A DNA stretch of 64,000 nt. Source: CAVONV01 sp963697355. Its GTDB lineage: Bacteria > Acidobacteriota > Vicinamibacteria > Marinacidobacterales > DATDRI01. The notes beneath the pieces were generated by a model, which ran no database searches, was not told where the DNA came from, and saw only the letters and a list, made by a program, of their open reading frames with translations. The position numbers were made by a program, and so were the translations under genes. This document shows, in pieces, positions 55,741 to 64,000 of the stretch (positions within the stretch are counted from its first letter, which is position 1; each line of letters opens with the position of its first letter). The stretch lies in the NCBI GenBank assembly GCA_963697355.1, contig CAVONV010000013.1:62001-126000 (forward strand), read 5' to 3'.

Positions 55741-58373
55741 GTTGCACTCCTCCGGCTCTACTCCTAGCCGTCAGCCTATCCGTTTCTTCGGCGCTTGCAC
55801 AGCCCCAAGAAAACAAGGAGCCCGTTACGGTCGATGGTTATCAGGAAACCATCGACAGATTGAGCGCCATCGTTGAAGGTGAGGGAGCTAACCTCCAAGC
55901 CTATCGAGAGCTCATACGAGCTTTGCGCGAAACCGGCCGCTACAAGGAAGCGGAGGAGAGAGCCCGAGAATACGAGGCCCAAAGGCCAGGCTCTAACGAT
56001 CTCACCAACACGTTGGGAGAGATACTCTACGAAACAGGGCGTATCAATGCGGCACGAGACGCCTTTGCACGTGCAAACGCTTCGAGAGCTCCCGATCGCC
56101 TGACTGCGCAGCTCAACTTGGCCGTGCTCTTCTATGAACGAGGAGACATCGATGAAGCCATGCTGCGATTCGATGCCTTTATCGACATCTACAACTTGAG
56201 CGATGAGCTCACCTCGGAAGAGTTGATGGCTGTGGGAGTCGCTTGTCGTTATCTAGGTGTCAATGACCCGGATCTATATAAGGATGCTCTCAGGGCCTTT
56301 GATGAAGCGATTCGGACGGACCCAGGCAATTTGGAAGCACGGCTCGCGGTGGGAGAGCTCTTCTTGGGCAAATACAACAGCCCCGACGCGCGAGAAAGCT
56401 TCGGCGAGGTTTTGTCCTTGAACCCTGCTCATCCACGAGCACTGATGGGGATGGCGCGAGTGATGCACTTCGATGGCTCCTCCGAGGCCTATCAGTTGAC
56501 GAAGCAAGCGCTCGAGATCAATCCCAACCTCGTTTCGGCTCATGTCTTCTTAGGACGCCTCGAGCTCGACCTGGAGAGCTACGAAGAGGCGGAGAGTGAG
56601 GCCAACAGTGCTCTGGAAATCAATCCCGCTTCTTTAGAGGCTCTTGCCCTTCTTGCGACGGCGCGTTTTCTGAGGGGGGATACCGACGGCTTCGAGGAGG
56701 CGCGGCAAAGAGCCTTCGGTCGGAATCCCCGTTACGCCGACTTCTACAACATTCTCGCCGATGCCTGTGTTCGAAATCGCCTTTATCAAGCCGCGCTCGA
56801 TTTCGCTCGTTTGGCGGTCGAGCTCGATGAAAAGTCTTGGTGGGGATACGGAATCCTCGGACTCAATCAGCTACGGCTCGGCGAAATCGAAAAAGGAAGG
56901 CGGAACCTCGAGCGGTCGTTTTCTGGCGATCCTTACAACGTGTGGATCAAGAACACTCTAGATCTCATCGATACGTTTTCGCAGTATCGAGAGTCGCGAA
57001 GCGATCGATTCCTGACCTTCATCGATGGTAAAGAGGCGGAGATTCTCTCCATCTATGCAGTGTCTCTTCTCGAGGAAGCCTACGACTATCTTGCGAGCCG
57101 TTATCGATATCGCCCGTCGACTCCTATCCGTGTCGAGGTCTACCCGTCCCACGCTGATTTTTCGGTGAGGACCATTGGGTTGGCTGGACTGGGGGCACTC
57201 GGAGTGTGTTTTGGCCCGGTTGTGGCGATTGATTCGCCTTCAGCGCGGCAGAAAGGCGAGTTCAACTGGGGCTCCACGCTATGGCACGAGCTGGCCCATA
57301 CAGTGACTTTGGGGGTCACCAATAACAAGATCCCCCGTTGGTTCTCCGAGGGGCTTTCCGTTTACGAAGAGCGACTAGCCCGGCCCGGTTGGGGCGACGA
57401 TGTGAGCATCCCTTTTCTGATGGCTTACAAGCAGGGCAAGCTCCTGCCTATAAGGGACCTCAACAACGGCTTTGTGCGGCCTACCTACCCGCAGCAGATT
57501 ACAAACTCCTACTACCAAGCTTCCTTGCTCTGCGAGCTCGTCGAACGTGACTACGGATTCCAATCGATTCTGGACATGCTGGCGGGGTACAAAGAAGGAA
57601 AGAGCACGGCCGAGATCTTCTCCACTGTGCTCGGTTGCGACCCGGACTGCTTCGACGAAAAGCTCGACGGCTATCTGGAGGAGCGTTTCCGACAGGCAGC
57701 GGATGCCTTGCCCGAGCCGAAGGAGGATGTTCCAGGGGAGCCGCTCACACTTCAAGAGCTCACGGAGCGGGCCGTCGATGAGCCCGAGAATTTTTTGGCG
57801 CAGCTCGCTATGGGGTCCATGTTGTTCAAGGAGGGCCAATTCTCCGAGGCCGAGCCTTATCTGAAACGAGCCAAGGATTTGTTCCCCCACTACGGTGGCA
57901 AGGATAGTCCCTATTGGTTTTTGGCCCAGATCTACAAGGATCGGGGAGACAAGGAGGCCGCCTCCGAGGAGCTTTCCCTCCTCGTCTCCATCAACGAAAG
58001 CCACTACGATGCCCACCTCGAGTTGGCGGAACTGAGACGGCAGTTGAACGACGAAAGAGGGTCGGCGGAAATTCTGGAGCGCGCCGTCTACATTTACCCT
58101 TACGAAGTCTCGACGCATCGTCGATTGGCCGAGCTCTATCAGGGTTTAGGGGACCACGGCAAGCTCATCCGTGAGCGGAAGGCGCTGGTGGCCGTGGAGG
58201 TGGTGGACCGAGCACAGGTTCTCTTCGAGCTGGCTCTGGCCTACTACGAAGCCGGAGATGCCGCTCGAGCCCGTCTGGAGACTTTGAAAGCGTTCGAGAT
58301 TGCTCCTGGTTTCGATGATGCCCTCGACCTCTTGCTGAAGCTGCAGCCCGAGGGAAGTGAGGAGTCGTTTTGA
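55737..58373 (+). CDS. TPR protein with peptidase-MA (gluzincin) domain
   Basis: An 878-residue exported protein (start ATG overlaps the upstream stop, ATGA; signal ALLLAVSLSVSSALA). About eight TPR-like repeats fill residues 20-420 (for instance YKEAEERAREYEAQRPGSNDL). The zinc site HELAHTV (about residue 517), with the downstream Glu in WFSEGLSVYEE, marks a gluzincin of the peptidase-MA family. More TPR units fill the C-terminal third. It is likely periplasmic and the only evident protease of the locus. It overlaps the second DUF4159 gene by four bases (TTGA). Confidence 0.88.
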   Translation: MSCTPPALLLAVSLSVSSALAQPQENKEPVTVDGYQETIDRLSAIVEGEGANLQAYRELIRALRETGRYKEAEERAREYEAQRPGSNDLTNTLGEILYETGRINAARDAFARANASRAPDRLTAQLNLAVLFYERGDIDEAMLRFDAFIDIYNLSDELTSEELMAVGVACRYLGVNDPDLYKDALRAFDEAIRTDPGNLEARLAVGELFLGKYNSPDARESFGEVLSLNPAHPRALMGMARVMHFDGSSEAYQLTKQALEINPNLVSAHVFLGRLELDLESYEEAESEANSALEINPASLEALALLATARFLRGDTDGFEEARQRAFGRNPRYADFYNILADACVRNRLYQAALDFARLAVELDEKSWWGYGILGLNQLRLGEIEKGRRNLERSFSGDPYNVWIKNTLDLIDTFSQYRESRSDRFLTFIDGKEAEILSIYAVSLLEEAYDYLASRYRYRPSTPIRVEVYPSHADFSVRTIGLAGLGALGVCFGPVVAIDSPSARQKGEFNWGSTLWHELAHTVTLGVTNNKIPRWFSEGLSVYEERLARPGWGDDVSIPFLMAYKQGKLLPIRDLNNGFVRPTYPQQITNSYYQASLLCELVERDYGFQSILDMLAGYKEGKSTAEIFSTVLGCDPDCFDEKLDGYLEERFRQAADALPEPKEDVPGEPLTLQELTERAVDEPENFLAQLAMGSMLFKEGQFSEAEPYLKRAKDLFPHYGGKDSPYWFLAQIYKDRGDKEAASEELSLLVSINESHYDAHLELAELRRQLNDERGSAEILERAVYIYPYEVSTHRRLAELYQGLGDHGKLIRERKALVAVEVVDRAQVLFELALAYYEAGDAARARLETLKAFEIAPGFDDALDLLLKLQPEGSEESF

Positions 58374-59131
58374 GACGTTCGATCCTCGTGCTGATGCTTC
58401 TCGGCATCACCATCGTTCCTCTGATGGCGAGTCGGATCGATATCCCCGATGTGCCCTACGAAAATTTCCCCTACAACGGTCGTTTTACTTTCGTCCGTTT
58501 GAAATTCGACCCTTGGTACTGGGGCAGCGGTCGCTACGCTTGGGGACTGGATCTGAAATGGAACCACGACTATCCGCGGGGCGAACGCCACTTCACGAAG
58601 ATTCTGAGCGAGCTCACTCTCCTCGAGCCCAATATGGGGGGCGGTAACATTCTCGCCCTGGACGACCCAGAGCTCTTCCAGTACCCGTGGGCCTACCTCT
58701 GCGAGCCGGGCTACATGATGCTTTACCGATGAAGAAGTCGAAAGCCTGAGGACCTATCTCTTCAAGGGTGGATTCCTGGTCATCGACGATTTCATCATGC
58801 ACGACTGGGACAACTTCGAGAAGATGATGTACAAGATCTTGCCGGGGCACAAGATCGTCCGGCTCGATGTTTCCGATCCTATCTTCGATTCCTTTTTTCA
58901 CATCGAGTCTTTGGATTTTCCTCATCCATGGATTCCGCGACTGATGGGGGAGTTCTACGGAATCTACGAGGACAATGATCCGAACAAGACGGCTAATGGT
59001 GCTCGCCAACTACAACATGGACATCGGGGACTACTGGGAGTGGTCGGATACGGGTTGGATACCCATCGAGCTTGTCGAACGAAGCCTACAAGCTGGGAGT
59101 CAACTACGTCATCTACGGTATGACGCATTGA
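58370..59131 (+). CDS. DUF4159 protein (second copy), frame broken three times
   Basis: A paralogue of the protein at 51580. TTG start overlapping the TPR gene stop, then a signal peptide and FTFVRLKFDPWYWGSGR. Frame changes near 58727, 58988 and 59080 are needed to read EVESLRTYLFKGGFLVIDDFIMHDWDNFEKM, ILPGHKIVRLDVSDPIFDSF, RLMVLANYNMDIGDYWEWSD and the end YKLGVNYVIYGMTH. All family blocks are in order, so base errors are more likely than decay. Its function is unknown; it sits between the TPR metallopeptidase and MoxR. Confidence 0.8.
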
Positions 59132-59162
59132 ACAGCCGCACCTTGCGGATGGGAAGGAAGAT

Positions 59163-60203
59163 ATGCCTGAAGGAAACGACAGAAGACGTCGCCCTCGAAG
59201 TCGGCTGGACGACATCGCTCTTGCCGATCGAATGAAGCATGCACAAGACCAGATCCTGGCCGAGCTCAGAAAGACCATCGTCGGTCAAGACGATGTGATC
59301 GAGCAGGTGCTGTTGTCACTTTTCGTCGGCGGCAACAGCATCATTACCGGTGTGCCCGGATTGGCGAAGACCTCATCGTTCATACCGTGGCGCAAGTTCT
59401 CGACCTGAAGTTCGCTCGGATCCAGTTCACACCCGACCTGATGCCCTCCGATATCACCGGGACCGACATCATTCAAGAAGATCCGACCACGGGAAAACGG
59501 GAGCTCGTCTTCATGCCGGGTCCTATTTTCAACAACATCGTTTTGGCGGACGAGATCAACCGTACACCGCCCAAGACGCAATCGGCACTACTCGAAGCGA
59601 TGCAGGAGCACCGGGTGACGATTCAAGGTCGAACCTACGAGCTCGAGGAGCCCTTTTTCGTTTTTGCCACTCAGAATCCGATCGAGTTGGAAGGGACCTA
59701 TCCGCTTCCCGAGGCGCAGTTGGACCGCTTCATGTTCAACATCATCATTCACTACATGTCGGAGGAGGAGGAGATCGAGGTGGTCGTTCCACCACGGCAG
59801 TGCAGGATGTGACATACGAGCACGTGGTCACGGGGCAGGACATCATGGACTTTCAGAAGCTGGTCCGACGGGTTCCGGTCTCGGAGCCGGTGATGCGCTA
59901 CGCCGTCAACCTGGCCCGGAGCCACGCGCCCGGGGAAGGAGAGGTACCGGATTTCATCAACAAGTGGTTGGACTACGGCGCCAGCGTACGCGCCTCTCAG
60001 TATTTGATCTTGGGAGGCAAGGCGCGGGCCCTGATGAACGGGCGTTACCACGTGAGCTATCGACGACATACGTGCGCTGGCACCCCCGGTGTTTCGGCAC
60101 CGTATCTTGACGAACTTCCATGCCGAATCGGAGCGAATCATCGACGGACAAGATCATCGAGCAGCTGTTGGAAGCCGTGCCGGTGCCGAAGTCGATGATG
60201 TAG
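59163..60203 (+). CDS. MoxR-family AAA+ ATPase, frame broken about four times
   Basis: MoxR ATPases are chaperone-like and act with DUF58 and VWA proteins. In order: KTIVGQDDVIEQVLLSLFVGG, the Walker A part NSIITGVPGLAKT, then after one missing base LIVHTVAQVLDLKFARIQFTPDLMPSDITGTDI. Walker B NNIVLADEINRTPPKTQSALLEAM and sensor FFVFATQNPIELEGTYPLPEAQLDRF follow. Further shifts near 59800, 60065 and 60137 are needed to reach the end LLEAVPVPKSMM and the stop at 60201. All functional motifs survive. Confidence 0.88.
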
Positions 60204-60223
60204 GGAAGACGGAGCTCGCAATC

Positions 60224-61178
60224 ATGAGCTCAAGCGCTGAGAATAGGGGAATCGATGACTTCAGGGGGGGGATCACCGAGGCTTCACCCTCGGCTCGCTT
60301 CATGGACCCCAACGTGCTCGGGAAGATTGCCAATTTGGAGCTCTTGGCTCGAACGGTCGTTGAAGGATTCATCAGCGGGCTGCACCGCTCACCCTATCTC
60401 GGCCGTTCCGTCGATTTTGCCGAGCATCGTCCCTACATGCCGGGTGACGACATTCGAAGGATCGACTGGCGTCTGTTTGCGCGAACCGACCGCTTCTATT
60501 TGAAGGAGTTCGAGGCCGATACCAATACGGACTTCACGCTTGATCCTGGATATCTCCCGTTCGATGAACTTCAGTAGCGGGGGGATCTCCAAGCTGGACT
60601 ACGCACGGTATCTTGGCGCCTGTTTGACCTACTTTTCCTACAAGCAGCGGGATCGGGTGGGTCTGGTGACGTTCGACGAGGATATCATTGACTTCGTTCC
60701 TCCGCGGGCAAAGCATCTCGAGGTCGTATTGGCAACGATCGACCGAGTGAAGGCCCGGGGTGCGAGCAATCTCCACCGCCCCTTGTACAAGGTAGCCGAA
60801 ACCTTGCACCGACGGGGGATCATGGTGCTCGTTTCCGATCTTTACGAGGAGCCCACGGCGGTTCTCGATGCCGTCAAGGCTCTGCGCTACAAGGGTAACG
60901 ACCTCATTGTGTTTCACGTTCTCGATCCGGCGGAGATCCGGTTTCCCTTCGACGAGTCGGCCAACTACAAGGATTTGGAGACTGAAGAGACGATTCCAGT
61001 GATTCCGGACTACTTGCGGGAGCAGTATCGAGAGCTCGTGTCTCAACACATCGATAAGTTGACGCGAACACTTGGAGACAATCGTATCGACTACTCCGTT
61101 TTCGATACCTCCGTTCCTCTCGACTTCGCGTTGTTCAACTATCTATCCAACCGACAACGCATAACTCGGGTGCGATAA
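60224..61178 (+). CDS. DUF58 (VWA-like) protein, one frameshift
   Basis: The standard partner of MoxR. The block GRSVDFAEHRPYMPGDDIRRIDWRLFARTDRFYLKEFEAD is the DUF58 signature. After TNTDFTL near 60538 a frame change is needed to enter LILDISRSMNFSSGG, the VWA metal site (DISRSM), and the rest to residue LSNRQRITRVR. ATG at 60224 has GGAG 9 bases upstream. The stop overlaps the next start (TAATG), so coupling is tight. Cytoplasmic; no membrane span is seen. Confidence 0.9.
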
Positions 61179-63290
61179 TGGGTCTGAGCTTTCTCACACC
61201 GACTCTTCTTGTTGGGGCTCGCGGTTTTGTCAATACCGATCTTCATCCATCTCACCCATCGGGAAAAGCGAGAGGTCGTCGAGTTTCCTTCGTTGATGTT
61301 CCTTCACAAGATCCCTTACCGTTCGGTCCGCCGCCAGAAGATCCGGCAATGGTTGCTCTTTCTCATGAGGACATTGGCACTGTTGCTGATCGTGGTGGCC
61401 TTTACCCGCCCTTTTTGGTCGCGGGCGGGAAGCGCCGCAACCTCGGTCATGGGTGCTCGTGAAGTGGTCATCCTACTGGATCGATCCTACAGCATGGGTT
61501 ACGCGGACAGGTGGGAGCGAGGGCGCGAAGCTGCACTCGAGGCCATCGAGACGCTGCAGGTCGATGATCGGGCGACGTTGATCTTGTTCTCCGATCGAGC
61601 GGAAGTCGTGAATCAACCCAGCTCGGACCGGGCAGCCCTTGCCAATTTCGTGAATGATGCTCGATTGGGATCCGGGAAGACAAGGTACGGACCGGCCCTA
61701 AAGCTGGCCACTAAGACATTGGCGGAATCCGAGCTCCCGCGTCGGGAAGCCATATTGATTACCGATTTTCAAAGAGTGGGATGGGAAGGACATGAAGATG
61801 TCCGATTTCCCGATGGTTCGGCTCTCTCTTGGGTCGATTTGTCGGAGCCCGAGCCCGCCAATTTGTCGATTGCATCTCTCGTGCTCGAAAGGGAATACCA
61901 ATCGGGTCGGGAACGCGTAGTGACTTCGGCTCGTTTGACCAACAAAGGAGGACGACCTTTCGAGCAGGTCCGTGTCGAGCTCGAGCTCGGGGGGAGACAA
62001 ATTCAGGACAAGCGAGTGAGTCTCGAGCCTAACAGCTCGAAAATGGTTGTGTTCGATCCTTTCACGCTGCCCGAGGGTATATCACGCGGCCTGGTACGGA
62101 TTGGCGACGATGCCTTGCTCCAGGACAACGTTTTCTATTTCGTGGTCTGGCCCGGGCAGTCGATCTCCGTCACCATCGTGGATGGCGGCCGCCAAGGCAG
62201 ACAGAGTCTCTACCTTCGCCGGGCTCTTGCCATTGGTGACAGACCTTCGTTCGACGTGGAAGTGAAGTCTCCGTCGAACCTCCAGGACAGGGATCTGAGC
62301 CGAAGCTCGGTCGTTTTCTTGAACGATATACCACCACCGAGCGAACGCATGGGGCAAAGGCTTCGCGACTTCGTTCAGAGGGGTGGTGGGCTCGTCGTCG
62401 TTTTGGGCGAGGGGTCCGGTCGAACGAGCTGGTCGGGTCCGGCGGAAGGGCTCTTGCCCGGGACATGGAGCGGGGCCAAGACCGTCGATCGATCGCCGGA
62501 TTGGGGCGGGACGCTATCCTTTGTCGACTACAGCCATGAGCTCTTCGAGCTCTTTGAAGCGCCCCACAGCGGAGATTTCTCAACCGCCAAGTTTTTCCGT
62601 TATCGACCCATCGAAGTGGGGTCGGGCGCGCGCGTACTCGCTCGATTCGATGATGCGAACGTGTCACTCGCAGAATCGAGAGTGGGTGATGGCAAGGTGT
62701 TACTTTGGAGCTCGACGCTCGACACGTTTTGGAACGACTTGGCGCTCCAACCGGTTTTTCTGCCCTTCGTCCATCAAGTCACGAAATATGCGTCGGGATA
62801 CGCTGAGGCTGAGCACTGGCGCACCGTAGGTGACGTTCTTGATGCATCTCGGTTCTTGGGTGTCGTCGAAACGAGTTTCTCTTTGCCATCGGGTGGAGGC
62901 GGCGCGATCGATGGCCCCGAGCTCGTGGCCACGACGCCGAGCGGAAACAGAATCGTACTCGCTCAGGAGGAACAGGAGCGATATTTGATGCGGCTCGAAG
63001 AACAGGGCTTCTACGATGTGAAGATACCGGATACCGAACCGTCCGAGGCGGTCAGTTTGGCCGTTAATCTGGATGTAACGGAGTCCGATCTCTCTCGACT
63101 CGATCCCGAAGAACTGGAAGCGGCGGTCCGGTATAGCGGTGGTTCCACTTCTCTTGCTTCCGCATCTGAATGGACACCCGAGGACCAGGAGCGTAAACAG
63201 AATTTCTGGTGGTTTCTCTTGTTGGTTGCGTTTTTGCTACTTGTGGCTGAAACGAGGTGGTCGAACCGTTTGTCCCGTTTGGCAAGGTGA
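61178..63290 (+). CDS. BatA-like membrane VWA protein, one frameshift
   Basis: About 703 residues. The start at 61178, MGLSFLTPTLLVG, must change frame near 61215 to LAVLSIPIFIHLTHREKREVVEFPSLMFL, the BatA/aerotolerance-regulator N-terminal hairpin. A second span LLFLMRTLALLLIVVAFTRPFW follows. The VWA domain holds DRSYSMGYAD. The middle has an amidotransferase-like block (RLRDFVQRGGGLVVVLGEGSG). The last span, FLLLVAFLLLVAE, lies near the C-terminus. It matches the protein at 52452 in plan, so the locus holds two such VWA anchors. Confidence 0.88.
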
Positions 63291-63339
63291 GCGTCGAGAC
63301 GAGGATCGAATTGCGGGGTTCAGGAGAAGAGGTGCTGTG

Positions 63340-64000
63340 ATGTTCAACCGACCTCAAGGGTCAGGCTACGAAGATCTCATCGGGATCATCCGACAGGTGC
63401 GGAGACGTTGGAGAGCGCGGCTCGCGTTGCGGGGGGCGGCCATCGTCATCGCTTTGGGTTTCCTTGCATTTGCGGCCTCTTCCTTTGGTATGGATGTTTT
63501 CCGTTACAGCGAATGGTCCGTCACTCTTTTTCGTGTGTTCGCATACCTGGCTATGGTCGGGCTCGCCGTGAAGTTCCTCATCCTACTACCCCTGTTCCGT
63601 CGAGTAGGCGACGAGCAGGTTGCTCTCTATATCGAGGAGCATAGTCCCGAGTTGCAGCAGGCGGTGATCAGCGCGGTTGAAGCCGGTGCGGAGAAGGAAG
63701 GAAAAGCGGACAGCTTGGTGTCCTCGAAGCTCATCGAAAAGCTCGTCGGCTCTGCGGTGGAGCAGTGCGAGAGCATGGACAGCGGGCGGGGGATCGAGCA
63801 CCGAAGGCTGCAGAAAGCCTCGGGCGCATTAGCGCTCTTTGCCGCGGCTGGGATGGTGGCTGTGGTTTTGGGACCTAGTTTCCTGCGCCATGGCGGTTCT
63901 CTCCTCCTGAAGCCCTGGAGGAGCGCCCAAGCCGCCAACCCCTATTTCATCACCGTGGAGCCGGGGAACATTGGAGTGGCGCGTGGCGCCGATCAAATGG
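63340..64000 (+). CDS. DUF4175-like membrane protein, start only
   Basis: The first 220 residues of a protein cut by the window edge. It starts MFNRPQGSGYEDLIGIIRQVRRRW, then has two close membrane spans (AAIVIALGFLAFAASSF and VFAYLAMVGLAVKFLILLPLF), a helical part VGDEQVALYIEEHSPELQQAVISAVEA, and a third span ALALFAAAGMVAVVLG. This layout fits the large DUF4175-like proteins that often end MoxR/DUF58/BatA loci. The last visible part, FITVEPGNIGVARGADQ, would begin the beta-rich exterior domains. Family call is moderate as the bulk is outside. Confidence 0.65.
   Translation, partial: MFNRPQGSGYEDLIGIIRQVRRRWRARLALRGAAIVIALGFLAFAASSFGMDVFRYSEWSVTLFRVFAYLAMVGLAVKFLILLPLFRRVGDEQVALYIEEHSPELQQAVISAVEAGAEKEGKADSLVSSKLIEKLVGSAVEQCESMDSGRGIEHRRLQKASGALALFAAAGMVAVVLGPSFLRHGGSLLLKPWRSAQAANPYFITVEPGNIGVARGADQM

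Overview
The window looks like a chromosomal stretch of an uncultured bacterium, most probably an acidobacteriote (Acidobacteriota, or a near relative). This rests on gene content, not on a marker tree. Pointers are the MoxR/DUF58/VWA/DUF4159/TPR-metallopeptidase locus, a VWFA-related secreted protein, paired secreted amidohydrolases, a bacillithiol gene (bshC), a Ser/Thr kinase with PEGA domains, and TTG/GTG starts. No rRNA, tRNA, CRISPR array, phage or intact insertion sequence was seen. Many conserved genes (argS, bshC, moxR, DUF58, batA) are each broken by one or a few single-base shifts. I read most of these as sequence errors rather than true pseudogenes.

Layout. 1-1.9 kb: end of a broken S9 peptidase, then a MntA/HepT pair. 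1.9-8.8 kb (minus): an ArsR regulator followed by a sulfur-type operon: FadL-like porin (internally deleted), molybdopterin oxidoreductase, four-cluster ferredoxin, two YeeE/YedE proteins (one with a degenerate rhodanese domain and a Gly-Cys tail) and a NrfD membrane subunit. 10-13.8 kb (plus): SDR, thiolase, DUF35 protein and BamA. 13.9-20.8 kb: mixed metabolism (LON-domain protein, alcohol dehydrogenase, VOC protein, methyltransferase, RraA, thiolase, Na+ symporter). 20.8-28.2 kb (minus): tryptophanase, Had, Dch, SDR, two amidohydrolases and a RmlD-like protein on one strand with small gaps. 28.5-38.3 kb: lipoprotein, DUF4126, OCD/mu-crystallin, gene remnants, MetH, Dabb, BshC, ArsR. 38.5-43.2 kb: kinase-PEGA-TonB fusion, FHA/RDD protein, LepB, UPF0158. 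43.3-49.7 kb: ArgS, a serine-less patatin-like protein, a membrane protein, and a BHMT-MTHFR fusion. 49.8-64 kb: a large VWA/MoxR locus running off the end.

How the genes work together. Dch, Had and BamA are the three signature enzymes that follow benzoyl-CoA reductase in anaerobic aromatic degradation. With the SDR and thiolase beside bamA they could carry cyclohexadienoyl-CoA to glutaryl-CoA plus acetyl-CoA. The ring reductase itself is not in the window. Tryptophanase lies at the head of the had-dch run, which hints at tryptophan or indole as an aromatic source. The sulfur operon could supply respiratory sulfur or thiosulfate reduction in the same anaerobic lifestyle.

Intergenic DNA carries several families of degenerate short tandem repeats: a 7-bp family near AGTRRNC, an 8-bp family near GAAYYCAA, and a TGCTYGAC-like family. 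They sit between genes at about a dozen places. A perfect 27-bp inverted repeat lies between two convergent genes at 28.8 kb.
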